NCBI GenBank assembly: GCA_903632075.3 | Contig: CAHIKZ030000388.1 | Coordinates: 1 to 64,000, forward strand | From: Acanthosepion pharaonis | Lineage: Eukaryota > Mollusca > Cephalopoda > Sepiida > Sepiidae | DNA length: 64,000 nt | Direction of reading: 5' to 3' | Shown: piece by piece, positions 1-9,644 of the stretch | How the letters are laid out: each line of letters opens with the position of its first letter | Position numbering within the stretch: the first letter of the stretch is position 1 | The notes under the pieces: model-generated | Told to the model about the DNA's origin: nothing | The model's database searches: none | The model's input: only the letters and a program-made list of their open reading frames with translations | Translations under genes and position numbers: made by a program

Positions 1-447
1 ACTAGACTGGTGACAAGGGCTCATCAATTTACAATTGATATGGCTAGATATAGTTGTAAACTTTATGCTAACAGTTTCTTTTCTCACCTGTCCTGAGTAT
101 GACGATAAACTACGTCCGACAGCAAGACTTCTGATCAGGAGGTTTTGAGGAGCATGGAACCACTTCTAAATTGATGGTGTTCCCAGGTCCACCCTGACTC
201 AGCTGGGACCTTGACAGGTGGTATCACCCTATGAGCAAATAGTTAACCTCCAAACAGCGGTCAAAATGCTATGAAAGGGTAAAAAATAGGTTTTAATACC
301 AGAAATACTTTTTGTAAAAAATTATTACCAGAAATACATTATTACCAGCAATACATTTTTGAAGAAAAAAAAAATATTACCAGCAATAAAAAATTTTGTT
401 GGCATTAAATAACCCATTGAGGTTGATATGCCATAAAACAAACCAAA
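1..447. other. Unassigned DNA, probably PRKX intron
   Basis: The first 240 bases are less AT-rich than what follows and carry no open frame or motif I recognise. They are upstream of the PRKX last exon on the same strand and so are probably intronic, or an unrecognised old repeat. Confidence 0.3.
293..390. repeat. Short tandem repeat, ATTACCAG(A/C)AATA unit
   Basis: Four imperfect copies of a unit of about 13 bases separated by poly-A/T. Simple local amplification. Confidence 0.6.
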
Positions 448-648
448 CCACACATGTGGAACTATCTTTTGGCTCCTTGCTTTCCAGCTAAATTTAATCT
501 GTAAAAATTTAAATGCAATGTCAATTGCTATCTGCTGTTCTTGCTCCTTAGCAACATTCTTGTTCTTAATTCTTCCCTACCCAGTAACACCCTTGTGTCT
601 TGGTGGCTTATCTACCTTGCATCGGGTGAACTTGATTAAAAAAAAAAA
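448..648 (+). mobile_element. 3' end of a Jockey/CR1-like LINE (family J)
   Basis: Decayed reading frames recall the RT C-terminal tail seen in the minus-strand copies at 4.2, 8.2, 19.6 and 28.4 kb: a piece like KNLNAMSI followed by VTPLCLGGL. It ends in the shared terminal block, GGTGAAC plus TTGATTAAAAA. The copy is heavily 5'-truncated and has no catalytic residues. Family name is by resemblance only. Confidence 0.6.
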
Positions 649-1025
649 AAAATTATTTTATTTGAATCTTGCTGGCTGTACAGGTTCTCCTGACTCCTTC
701 TCTTCAGTCTTTATTCATTGTGTCTGGCAGATCTTCTAGTTTGCATCCTGTATCTTCACTTAATTGTCAAATGTATGTTTTGAAAGCGGAGCCTATGTTA
801 GTGTGTTCATGATTTTATAGTCAAAGGAGCACTTTGCCAAACAACTAATTCTTATTTCTTCAGAAATGCCCTGCAACTTGTGTTCAAAAGGAGGGAGTGG
901 CTGCCATAGATGAATACTATAGCTAACAAAATATTATCATAACTTGTTGAAATTTATACCGAATAGCACATCATGTGGGTCAACAGAATCTAAGACATTA
1001 ATTCACTGATAGTAGTAAAAAGTGA
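649..1025. other. Unassigned AT-rich DNA
   Basis: No coding signal or repeat recognised between two LINE fragments; probably PRKX intron. Confidence 0.3.
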
Positions 1026-1760
1026 CTAGGTTATTGGTAACTCTCTCTGGTCAAATTGTGTTCTTTTTCTCTGGATAAATCTATGAGGTAGATGGCTGTA
1101 GGGCTGTTTTATGAAAAACCCTTCCCTGGTCATAAAGATTGCATTTCTTATTCCATTGTCTTTAAGGAAACCAAACCATTCTCTGGTCATAAAGATTGCA
1201 TTTCTTTTTCCAGTGTTTTTTAAGGAGACCAAACCAAACCATTCTCTGATCATAAAAATTGCATTTCTTGTTCCAGTGTCTTTAAGGAAATCAAACACTT
1301 CTCTGATCATAAAGATCACATTTTTTAATGTAGCCAAATCATTTTTTGATCACAAAGATTGCACTTGTTCTTGCTCTATTTCTGCTACTTTATCATCCAA
1401 ATTCTGATGAATAGAGAATCTTAATTATAGGATTCATTATGCTGATTGTCTGATGAAGTTCACATTCATTTGCATTTACTTTCTTAGTTTGATGAAGATG
1501 GATCTACTAAGGTCTTCTGATATATCACCATTGTTGTATATTTAATTTATTAGTTCCATAATCTTGTCATTCATGAAATCATCTAAGGCTGAAACCAATT
1601 CTATTACAATTCTCTCTGGTTCTGTTGCTTTGTCTCCATTCATCTTGGCCTGTGCTGATCTTAATTCAAACTTTAGTATTTCAGGTCATTTTATGTTTTG
1701 CTCTATTGTGGGTTTCTCTGTTTTGTTGTCTTTAAAGAATTCTCTAAAACATTAATTCCA
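1026..1760 (-). mobile_element. Decayed LINE reverse transcriptase fragment with amplified RT motif
   Basis: On the minus strand the sequence first gives an N-terminal RT-like stretch around MNGDKATEPERIVIELVSAL and DDFMNDKIMELIN. This corresponds to the K-A-x-G-P-D and E-x-x-x-A-L region before the palm of endonuclease/RT-type LINEs. It then runs into repeats of KDTGTRNAIFMIR, which resembles the block just before the F-x-D-Y-x-K-A-F-D catalytic motif. The catalytic aspartates are not present. Stops and frame changes show it is dead. Orientation is opposite to the LINE pieces at 2.0-2.8 kb. Confidence 0.7.
1121..1385 (-). repeat. Tandem repeat, ~57-63 bp unit, inside the RT fragment
   Basis: Copies of CATAAAGATTGCATTTC (plus strand) begin near 1131, 1188, 1251, 1308 and 1351. 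Three of the spacings are multiples of three, so the minus-strand frame stays open across most of the array, reading N-A-I-F-M-I/T-R-E again and again. Confidence 0.85.
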
Positions 1761-1821
1761 TTTTTGAGGCATTTTTTAATTTCTCTCTCATGAAAGTTCT
1801 CTCTTTAAATTTTATGCAGCC

Positions 1822-2013
1822 TTTCAACTGATTATTTTTTTCCTTGTCATTCAACAATCATATCAAATTGTTCAATCGTTGTTAGACTATTTAAAAGCAT
1901 TTCAATTTAAGAATTTTCTTTTTCCATTTTAAACTAAAGACATGTCTTTTACATCTGCCCCCAGATATTTTATTGACCCCCCCACCCATGTTTGTGCTGT
2001 AACCAAACTTTGA
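1822..2013. repeat. Direct duplicate of the PRKX 3' UTR segment (copy 1)
   Basis: About 190 bases, roughly 90% identical by eye to 3672-3872. Shared landmarks are the ATCATATCAAATTGTTCAAT block and the TGCCCCCAGATATTTTATTG block. The coding exon itself is not duplicated here; LINE sequence abuts on the right near 2036. Confidence 0.85.
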
Positions 2014-2035
2014 ATATAAAGATGTTATATGCATA

Positions 2036-2420
2036 CCTATCCCGTTAAAGATGAAGAAGAGACTTGAAGCAACAAAAACATGGTTCTACAGAAGAATGCT
2101 CAGAATACCATAGACTAACATGAGCAATGACAAAGTTCAAGAGACAATGGTAACAAGAAGGATACTCAGCATCAGAAAGAGATAACTGAAATTTCTAGGG
2201 CACATAGTGAGGAAAGAGGGCTTGGAGAATTTGACACTCATGTCAATGAATGTAAGAGATACAGAGAAAAGCAGCAAATAACCTACTTAACAAACTTGCG
2301 TAAATGGTTGACAAAACAAACAGTAGGATGGATAGCAAGAAGACAAAGTTTATGCAGAGCTACAAAAGTCAGGAAGTTATGGAGAGCCATGATCCTCCAG
2401 GAAAAGTGCTGAAAAGTATG
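2036..2420 (+). mobile_element. Decayed LINE C-terminal fragment, copy 1
   Basis: Plus-strand frames give pieces such as TWFYRRMLRIPW, then RRILSIRKR, then KFLGHIVRKEGLENLTL and KLWRAMI. This is the C-terminal region after the RT domain in a widespread animal LINE type. Stops and frameshifts are frequent. It abuts a second copy of the same region on the right, in the same orientation. Confidence 0.8.
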
Positions 2421-2805
2421 TAATAGCATTTCTTTTATATGGCAGTGAATACTGGACAGTCTCCTCACAGAGGTGGTAAAAGAAATGTGGTTCTATAAAA
2501 GGAGGCCGAGAATTTACAGAAAATTTGGAACAAAAAGATATACTTAGAATAAGAAAGAGACAATTTAATTTTCTAGCACACATAATAAGGAAAGAGGGCT
2601 TGGAAAGTTTGATACTCACAGGACATATTGAATGCAAGTGGGGGCAGAGGAAAGCAACACATAACTTATCTAGTGAGCTTGAGTAAATGGAGGGCAGGAC
2701 AAGATTTACAGGAGATAGCAAAAAGACAAAATTTATTATAATCTACAAAGAACAGGAAATTGTGGAGAGCCATGATTTCCATCACCCTGAAGTTGTGAAG
2801 AAGAT
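2421..2805 (+). mobile_element. Decayed LINE C-terminal fragment, copy 2 (tandem)
   Basis: Repeats the region just to its left: YGSEYWTVSSQ, then RIRKRQFNFLAHIIRKEGL and LTGHIE. Adjacent same-orientation copies suggest a local duplication or two insertions at one site. Non-functional. Confidence 0.8.
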
Positions 2806-2869
2806 AGATATTTGACATGTTAGGACAATTCTAAATATTACAGACATCATCTGTCTGGGTAGCAGGCAA

Positions 2870-3461
2870 AAAACTTTCCAGTAATTTCCTTCCATTTAAA
2901 TTTACTTTTTTGTTATTTTTTAATTTCTCTATTTTTTCTTTCTTTCTGCTTGTATTTTTAACCTTCATTTTTAATTTTTTTTAAATTTAAAAATTTTCTT
3001 ACAATTTAAAAATTTACATTTAAATTTTTAAATCCCTTGAATTTTAATTTATTAAACTTATTTTTCACTATTACTTATGGCATTTAAAATAACATTAAAA
3101 AAGCTTAATAATTAAACATTTAAAAAATTTATTTTTTAATTTTTAAATTTGTTAAAAGTATGAAAATAAAAAATATCAATTTTTAAAATGTTTTAATATT
3201 TTCCTTTAATTTAAAATATTTGAAGATTTTTAAAAAAAAATTTAATTTTAATGTTCTTTTGTAATTAAAAAAAATAATTTTAAAAATTTTACATATTAAT
3301 TTTAAAAAATCTTTTAATCTTTAGATTTATAAAGGCAAAATTTAATTTCTTTTAAACTTAAAAAATAAAAATTATTTTATAAATTTTATTTTTTAAATTT
3401 TATTTTTTTTTTTTTTTTCTGTCTATAATGTTATGAACATTTTAATTATTCTTTCTTCCAG
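2870..3461 (+). other. Extremely AT-rich intron end with splice acceptor of the PRKX last exon
   Basis: Nearly all A/T from 2880 to 3420, with many AAATTT runs and a T-tract at about 3401-3418. The intron ends TTCTTTCTTCCAG at 3449-3461, a good 3' splice site (polypyrimidine plus CAG). Confidence 0.75.
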
Positions 3462-3587
3462 CCACCAATAGTACCAAAATTAAGCCATGCTGGTGATACA
3501 AATAATTTTGATGAATATCCTGAAGATGACTGGAAAGATGTGGCCGAAGCCCCAGCAGAAGATGTGGCAATATTTGCTGATTTCTGA
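3462..3587 (+). CDS. PRKX: PRKX-type protein kinase, terminal coding exon (partial gene)
   Basis: Final exon of a serine/threonine kinase of the PRKX / PKA-C3 (Drosophila DC2) branch of the AGC family. It encodes 41 residues and a TGA stop. The peptide starts PPIVPKLSHAGDTNNFDEYP, continues EDDWKDVAEAPAEDVAIF and ends ADF. It follows the PRKX C-terminal tail closely: the PPIVPK segment, the GDT-NF-YPE-DW block typical of PRKX rather than PKA-C alpha (which has EEEE there), and a terminal F-x-x-F (FADF) that docks in the kinase N-lobe. The exon is open from the AG acceptor in phase 0; the split of the first codon is assumed. No earlier exon (kinase lobe) was found in 1-3461, so the preceding intron is at least 3.4 kb. 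The kinase is expected to phosphorylate basic-site substrates under cAMP/PKA regulatory-subunit control; that is family knowledge. Confidence 0.93.
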   Translation, partial: PPIVPKLSHAGDTNNFDEYPEDDWKDVAEAPAEDVAIFADF

Positions 3588-4177
3588 ACATGAATTCCCT
3601 TCAGCTCTTGCTGCTTGTATTTCAGACTTTCTCTCGGATTCGTTATTGGCATCATTAATGTTATTTTCTCTTTCAACCAATTATTTTTTTTTTCCTCATC
3701 ATTCAACAATCATATCAAATTGTTCAATCATTGTTAGATTATTTAAAAGCATTTCAATTTAAGAATTTTTTTCTTTTTCCATTTTAAACTAAAGATGTTT
3801 CTTATACATCTGCCCCCAGATATTTTATTGAACCCCCCCTCTACCCCTGTTTGTGCTGTAACCAAATTTGGATTTCTGCAGTTTTGCTTTAGAGATTTTT
3901 TTTTTTTTTTTAAAACAATTGTCAAACTGTGCAGGTTTGTGCATTATGAAACTTTATTGGCTGTAAATGTTGCGGAAATTTTACAAGAATATATTTTTTT
4001 CCTTTCAACATATTTGCCTACAAATTTCAGATTTTACTCCTTGGCCAATGTTATTTGGGACTGCAAACATTTGTAAAATGTCTTTCAAATACGGATATTT
4101 TTTTTCTTCCTAATCTCTCCACAATTTAATGGATATCCCTTCAAAAACTGTAAATACTTAAAATTATAAAAATGTTT
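3588..4177 (+). other. Probable PRKX 3' UTR / 3' flank
   Basis: Follows the TGA directly. Pyrimidine-rich, with a second copy of the 1822-2013 block. I see no clear AATAAA before the LINE at 4178, so the cleavage site is unknown. Confidence 0.5.
3672..3872. repeat. Direct duplicate (copy 2), inside the PRKX 3' UTR
   Basis: Partner of 1822-2013, about 1.85 kb downstream in the same orientation. Similarity stops near TTTGTGCTGTAACCAAA in both. Confidence 0.85.
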
Positions 4178-4740
4178 GATTAAATCAATTCACCCCCAAG
4201 CAAGGCAATAAAGCCACTAAGATGCAAGGGGTTACTGAATATGGAAAAAACAAAATATTATTAAGGAGTGAGAACAACAAAAGAACAGGAAGACACAAGA
4301 TAATGATTGACATTGCATTTAAATTTTGAATATCAAAGTTGACTGATAAAGGAAGAAGCTGGAAGAGAGTTCTACAAGCAAGAAGTGTGAGAGAAGAAAA
4401 CATTAGCATAGAACTTAGTTACATTGAGCCATTTTAACTGTAAAATGATGAGACTTTGACACCGATCTAGTCTTGTGCTAAAATTCATAAAGTCTAGGCA
4501 ACATAGAGGAAAGCACATCAGAACAATTAGCATGAAAATATTTATAGAAAAGGCACAGGGAAGCTACATTATGGCAGTTGTAAAGTGACTAAAGCTGAGA
4601 TGCCAGGTCAAGACTAATAACATTGCAGATTCTTTTTTGTATTTATCAAGAATTTCTAAATGTATAGCAGAAGCACCAGATGTGACAGCAATATTAAATG
4701 CATGGACATCTGGTCTGGTGCTTCTGCTATGTATTTAGTG
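4178..4740 (-). mobile_element. Jockey/CR1-like LINE (family J), C-terminus and 3' end
   Basis: Reading the minus strand, the order is a fragment like HLEILDKYKK, a block like FYANVFFSHTS, FQLLPLSVNFDIQNLNAMS, VTPCILVALLPCLG, and a tail ending TGATTTAATC. This is the post-RT C-terminus of a non-LTR retrotransposon. A fragment of the RT fingers lies further up the same strand at 5035-5215, with a hAT-like insertion between them, so both may belong to one original insertion. Confidence 0.75.
4658..4737. repeat. Hairpin inside the LINE fragment
   Basis: TAGCAGAAGCACCAGA at 4664 is repeated inverted as TCTGGTGCTTCTGCTA ending near 4730. Stem about 25 bp, loop about 20 bases. A local inverted duplication, absent from the other LINE copies in the window. 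Confidence 0.75.
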
Positions 4741-4777
4741 ATTATTGCAAAGCAAAGCTCAACAACATAGCATATAT

Positions 4778-5026
4778 CAGGAGTGACCAAACCGCAGCTC
4801 AGGAGCCACATGTGGCTCTTTGCCCTTAACTATATAGCTTGTGGAAATATGTTGGCTGGGCTCCTTTTTCGATTACATTTAATATAAAAGCTAAATAAGA
4901 AAAAATTCAAGCTTTATAATTCTTTACTGGTTCAAATGTAAGTTTTTTTGTTGATGCGATGCAGCTGTCAAACATTTAAACTTTATTGTACGTGTCTTTT
5001 AGATTAAGCAACTTTGGACACTCCTG
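4778..5026. mobile_element. Short hAT-like element (MITE)
   Basis: Begins CAGGAGTGACCAAACC and ends TTTGGACACTCCTG, which reverse-complements to CAGGAGTGTCCAAA, giving terminal inverted repeats of about 14 bp. The next bases, CAGCTCAGGAGCCACATG then TGGCTCTTTG, resemble the CAG-gagccacaTGTGGCTC start of SPIN-like hAT elements. At 249 bp it is too short for a transposase. A clean 8-bp target duplication is not visible. Confidence 0.7.
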
Positions 5027-5034
5027 ACTTAAAC

Positions 5035-5215
5035 AATATGGCTTTCATTTCTCTGTCTGAAAAGAAAGCTCTGCAATATGTGATGCTTGACTAATTCAGC
5101 ATTGATTATGATCTCTAGTAGTTTGCCAAAAAAAGCAGAAGGCTAACAGGCCAGTAGTTGAAAGGGTTGAATGGTTCGCCTGAGTTCATAAAGACAGGAA
5201 CAACAGATTATGATT
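5035..5215 (-). mobile_element. LINE reverse transcriptase fingers fragment
   Basis: Minus-strand frames give VFMNSGEPFNPFNYWPVSLL followed, after a frame change, by IINAELVKHHILQSFLF. This matches the N-Y-R-P-V-S-L-L ... I-I-N-x-x-L-x-x-H-L pattern at the start of Jockey/CR1-type RT domains. Same orientation as the C-terminal piece at 4178-4740. Confidence 0.75.
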
Positions 5216-5303
5216 TCCAACATGTGTGCAAATTTTGTTCATGTCTTGTGGCTCTCAAAGATCTGAACTTTATTATACATTAAGCAAAATTGGCAACCCC
5301 TGG
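5187..5303. mobile_element. hAT-like fragment (right end)
   Basis: AACATGTGTGCAAATTTTG, GTGGCTCTCAAAGATCTGAA and a right end GGCAACCCCTGG match the element copy at 6857-6976 and resemble the right ends of SPIN-like hAT elements. Overlaps the RT fragment edge. Confidence 0.5.
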
Positions 5304-5329
5304 CATACATGAATGATGGCAGCCTTTGG

Positions 5330-5965
5330 CAGGAAACTGAAAGAACTCTTAGACAAAATGAAAGCAAGAAGAGAAGGTTAACTATTGATGGTCATCAACA
5401 ATAAAGATTTGAGCTACACAATAGTGACATCAAAATCAAGCAGGCACAAAAAGTTATGTGTAACATAGTAACAGAAGACAAAAGATGCAACACAGAAAAC
5501 TGAAAGGATATAGAAATAGTAAAAAGGTGTCTTCCGGAAGCTAAGCAAAGGATTAAGGGATAGGAAAATTTTGTTAGAAACAAAAAAAGTGAGTGCTGAA
5601 CTGCTATGCAATATTTAATCTCTTATATACTGAATGCTGGGTAATTTCATTGCAGATGAAGGAGAGACTTGAAGCAATAGAGATGCAGTTCTTCTGATCA
5701 ATGCTAAGAATAACATAGTCAGAAAATGCGAGTAATGAGGAAGTCTGAAGAAAAATAGGAACAGCAAAGAAACTGATAGTTACAATCAGAAAGAGACAGA
5801 TAAAATTTTTGGAACATATGAGGAAACAGGGCCAGGAGAATTCAACACTGACAAGAAGGGAAGAGAAGCAAGGGGAAACAATGCAATAAGAATAAGTGGT
5901 TTGTGTGCTGACGAGGGATAGTAAAGGATAAAAAAAAAATACAGGAAGTTGTGGAGAGCCATAGT
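5330..5965 (+). mobile_element. Decayed LINE C-terminal half
   Basis: Disrupted frames in order give AKRRRxxL-like text (KARREG), SYTIVTSKSSRHKKL, a TEN-x-DIEIVK block, FRKLSKGLRDRKILLETKK, a block like YILNAG, then RKRQIKFLEHMRKQG and KLWRA. These follow the C-terminal order of the LINE type at 2.0-2.8 kb, with more of the upstream region preserved. Multiple stops; dead copy. Confidence 0.75.
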
Positions 5966-5969
5966 AGTA

Positions 5970-6462
5970 TAGCTGATCACTTGTATTTGAGGATACCAGT
6001 CTACTAGGGTGGCTAGCCAATCCCTATTGCAGATGCTTGCTCAGGCACATTTGCATTTATTCAACATCCACAGAGCCAACCTGTGGTTTATACTGCAACT
6101 ATGCTGAGCAGACCTTAGTTACAGTTTCTGGGAAAGAGTGTGTTATCTAGCATGATTAATAATTTGAACAAAGCCGGCATGCTCAAGGCCTCGGCCATGA
6201 TGACTTGTGACTCTGTGCTAGCACAGCTATTGACAGTCCCCAAGGGTTCCATCTACACAATTTCACTCACAAGGCTTGGATCAACCCATGGTGTGGTTTT
6301 CATGCACTTTCCAAAGGTGCCACATGCTGGGATTGACCCCTCCAATCTGATAACATCAAGAAGTCACCTTCTTGACAATTTGATCATGGTGAGATTTGAA
6401 CTCAGATCTCATGGTCAGAATTCAAACTTTCTAACCACTTGGCCACATGCTCAACATCCTGA
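5970..6462 (-). mobile_element. tRNA-derived SINE, family A (long)
   Basis: The minus strand begins with a tRNA-like head: TGTGGCCAAGTGGTTAGAA (box A-like, 6431-6449 region) and GAGTTCAAATCTC (box B-like). A unique body of about 400 bp follows. The same body is at 19085-19535 and, in pieces, at 18381-18450 and 46440-47060. Pol III-transcribed and LINE-mobilised by analogy. Confidence 0.8.
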
Positions 6463-6468
6463 ATAGTG

Positions 6469-6605
6469 ATTTTTCCAAGCGTAGCTTAGATGTGGCACAA
6501 GGCCAAAAGTATGGGGCTCACAGTGAGGATCGAACTCACTACTCAGTCGTAATTGTTCTAGCAAGACAAGCTTGCTAACCATTACAGCACCTTGAAGTGC
6601 CCAAC
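6469..6605 (-). mobile_element. tRNA-derived SINE, family B (short), with visible target duplication
   Basis: The minus strand reads GTAATGGTTAGCAAGCTTG (box A-like) and GAGTTCGATCCTCAC (box B), then TTTTGGCCTTGTGCCACAT and a short tail. CAACATCCTGAATA on the left (about 6455) is repeated as CAACATCCCGAATA on the right (about 6608). This looks like the target-site duplication and shows insertion next to the family A SINE. Confidence 0.85.
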
Positions 6606-6612
6606 CCAACAT

Positions 6613-6856
6613 CCCGAATATACTTGGCATATAAAAGAATGATGTGACAGCAAATAGAGTAGGCAAAACTCTTGTATTTTTTCTTTTTTCTTTTAAAGAG
6701 ATTCAAGTTTTATGATTGTTTTTAAATAGTTTCTATGTAAGTGTATACATTCATTTATCTCTTATGATGAAAATATTGACAATTCTTCATTGTAACCTAA
6801 GTAACTCCACTAATTCATGATACCTAAGGTTTAAAATGAATTTAAAAACATATCAA
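6613..6856. repeat. Segmental duplicate, filled side
   Basis: Nearly identical to 7313-7552: ACTTGGCATATAAAAGAATG, then AGAGATTCAAGTTTTATGAT, then ATGATACC(T/C)AAGG. Not coding. Confidence 0.85.
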
Positions 6857-6976
6857 GACAGGAACAACAGATGACGATTTCCAACATGTCTAAATTGTGT
6901 TCATGTTTTGCGGCTCTCAAACATCTGAACTTTATCTTATGTGGCTCTTACATTAAGCCTGTTTGGTCTACAGGGT
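6857..6976. mobile_element. hAT-like fragment
   Basis: Shares GACAGGAACAACAGAT and GCGGCTCTCAAACATCTGAA with 5187-5303 and ends CCTGTTTGGTCTACAGGG. Fragment only. Confidence 0.5.
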
Positions 6977-7261
6977 AACTGTTAAAGTGTTTATGATGAA
7001 TTAGAAGTGCCTTGTGCAAAACAATGATGTGGTTGGAATTGAAGTTTTTAAATAGGTTAAAAATGTTTTTTTTTTTTTGACTTGAATAGGCTAAGATGAT
7101 CATGTTCTATAATAAAAACCTACAAGGAAGTTTGTTCCACAAACTAGCAGGCCGACAAAAATTATTAAATAAACAATCAGAACTTATCTCAAAAACAAAT
7201 TTTTACTACGTTATTTAAAAATCAAAAACTAAACACAAATTCTTCATAAAATATCAGCATT

Positions 7262-7552
7262 GATAGTAAAAGATAAAAAAATACAGGAAGTTGTGGAGAG
7301 CTATGATCGCCTAGATCCCGAATAGACTTGGCATATAAAAGAATGATGTGGCAACAAATAGAGTAGGCAAAACTCTTGTATTTTTTCTTTTAAAGAGATT
7401 CAAGTTTTATGATTAAACAGTTTCTACTTAACTGTAAACATTCTTTTATCTCTTATGATGAAAGTATTGACTATTCTTCATTGTAGCATAGGTACCTCCC
7501 CTAATTCATGATACCCAAGGTTTAAAATGAATTTAAAAAATATCAAAAGGCT
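7262..7552. repeat. Segmental duplicate, empty side
   Basis: Starts with the LINE 3' end (AATACAGGAAGTTGTGGAGA, also at about 5940) and goes straight into the 6613-6856 sequence without the two SINEs. It therefore preserves the arrangement before SINE insertion. Confidence 0.8.
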
Positions 7553-8189
7553 TAGTTGAAGCTTTCATCTTAGCTTTAATTGAAAGCTAAAAGATTAAAT
7601 TTATTTAATTTCCAGTAAGCAAAATAATCTGGTGTATTTCAAACAGAAATTATATTGATTGGAATTGATTTTTTTTTTCTTTTTTCAGTAAAATTGATAA
7701 AATCAGCCATTTTGACACATTTGTAAACAAAAGTTAATTCTCAGTTTTAAAAATCTTGCAAAAATAAAATATATATTTCTGAGGCATTATTTGAGGAAAA
7801 TTAGCAAATTTAAAGTTAGATTAATCTGAAAGTTTGATTAAAATCCAATATTCTAGACTGGTGTAGGCAAGTTAGAGGGTGGCGCCATCAGAGGGGTTGG
7901 CATAATTTCATAACTGGGGTAGAGGCATTTTTATTTTGGAATATTTCATTTTAATTTGATTCAGTAGGAATTTAATTCAATAAAACTGCTGAAAAATGAA
8001 AAAATATATCATTTTGTTTTTGTTATAGTTTCAGTTTGGTGAATTTCCATTATCTTGATTAGCAACTTTTTCAGTCTATGAAACACAAAGTCATATACTG
8101 ATCACTATAATTTGTCTCCATGGGATCTATTTTGGGTGCTTGGTCTCTTGTCTGTAGTACATCCTGACATTGGATATTCTTTTTTTTTA
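7553..8189. other. Unassigned AT-rich DNA
   Basis: No gene seen. 7855-7930 (GGCAAGTTAGAGGGTG core) recurs inverted at 31080-31140 and is an unclassified dispersed repeat. Confidence 0.35.
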
Positions 8190-9060
8190 TTATTTTACCC
8201 CAAGCAAGGCAATAAAACCACTAAGACACAAGGTGTTACTGTGTGAAAGAATATTAGAAAAAGAAAACATTATTAAGGAAAGAGAACAATGAAAGAACAA
8301 AAATTAAAAAAAGACAGAAGATTATGATTGATGCTGAATTAAAATTTTTGAAGATCAAACTTGACTGGAAAGCAAGAAGCTAGAAGAGAGTCCCACAGGC
8401 AAGACGTGTGAGAAAAGAAAATGTTAGCATAGGACTTGTGGTTACGTTGAGTCAATTCAACTATAAAAAGAATGAGATCTTGCCACCAATCTAGTACTAC
8501 ACTTAAATTCATAACGTCTTGTTACCTTAGAGGAAAGATTATCACAACAATTACCACGAAAGCCACTGAGACAAACAAACAAAAAAAAAACATTATTAAG
8601 GAGAGAGGACAATAAAAGAACAGGAATTAAGAAGACAGAAGATAATGATTGACATTGCATCTAAAGTTTTGAAGATCAACCTTGACTGAAAAACAAGAAC
8701 CTGAGAGTTCCACAAGTGAAAAGTGTGAGAGAAGAAACTGTTAGCATAGAACTTAGGGTTACATCTAGCCATTTAGACTGTAAAATAATGAGACTTTGCC
8801 ACCAATTTAATTCTGTACTTAAATTGATAAAGTTTAGGTAGTATAGAGGAAAGCTCATCAGAACAATTACCATGAAAGTATTTATAGAAAAGGCAGAGGG
8901 AAGCTATGTTATGGTGGTGGGAAAGTGACTGAATCCAAGATGCCAGGTCAGGACCAATAACATTGCAGATTATTCTTTGTATTTTATAAAGAATCTCTTA
9001 ATATATAACAGAAGCACCAGGAAAGTTCATCAAAATAGTTACCATGAAAATATTTGTAGT
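8190..9060 (-). mobile_element. Jockey/CR1-like LINE (family J), two tandem 3' regions
   Basis: Two consecutive truncated copies on the minus strand. The break is near 8561, where the terminal block (AAGCCACTGAGACA on plus) starts again. The first copy gives MSIIIF/LTCGT-like tail text. The second reads LNAMSIII, SSLTLFTCGTLRFLFFS, NFINLSTELNW and further up SHHHNIA-type text. The same double structure occurs at 28400-29086. Confidence 0.75.
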
Positions 9061-9297
9061 GATTAATACAAATAAAAATTTTTTTACTTACCTGGACCAT
9101 GACTCTACAGTTCCATAGACGAACCCTTTTTATAATTGTCCAGCCCACTTCTGAAACATAAATATTTTATTTTCCATATTTTGTTTGATAATTTAGCCTA
9201 ATCCTTGAGTTAAAAAAAAAAAAGTAAACGAAAAATTACTATTCATAATAGGAAAATACAGAAGAAATACATAAATAAAAAAAAACACTTTAGTATT

Positions 9298-9590
9298 GTG
9301 GGCTTATAGGCACAACATGTCAAAAGACCAGTTCCTGTACAATCACTGGTTAAGCAACATTGAGCCTGTTAAGTACCTAGATTGGTGACTGCTAGGGAAT
9401 ACCAGATTCTGTAAGCTTAGACGTGTAGGTGGTGTAATGGATAAATGGCTCGGGCTTGCTCATTGGAAAGCTGAGTTCCAATTATTGTTGGATTCGTTAT
9501 ATTCATTTTCGTGCAAATATCCTTGTGAAGGTATGAATCCACCTCTTCCCCCCAGCTATGGGTTAATTAGTAAGACTTGTATCACTTAAA
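9298..9590 (+). mobile_element. Dimeric SINE: 5S rRNA-like head fused to a tRNA-like unit (family C)
   Basis: 9345-9420 matches the 3' part of eukaryotic 5S rRNA: TTAAGCAACATTGAGCCTG, AGTACCTAGATTGGTGACTG, GGGAATACCAGATTCTGTAA. It is followed directly by a tRNA-like unit, GGTGGTGTAATGGATAAATG (box A-like) and AAGCTGAGTTCCAATT (box B region), then a tail with CCCAGCTATGGGTTAATTAG. Other copies: 17475-17865, 44336-44870 and 48430-49262. Confidence 0.85.
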
Positions 9591-9644
9591 CATTATTATC
9601 TGAAATTGTGAGGCAGAAAATTTTAATTATTTGGAAGAATATCC

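Noticed and set aside
3446..3709. Antisense frame opposite the PRKX exon
   Set aside because: It is the complement of a real, conserved exon; its residues show no motif.
6140..6466. 108-codon plus frame
   Set aside because: It runs antisense through a tRNA-derived SINE; the same frame recurs, broken, at 19.4 kb.
9330..9425. A functional 5S rRNA gene
   Set aside because: Only the 3' two thirds is present, with many changes, and it is fused to a tRNA-like SINE body.
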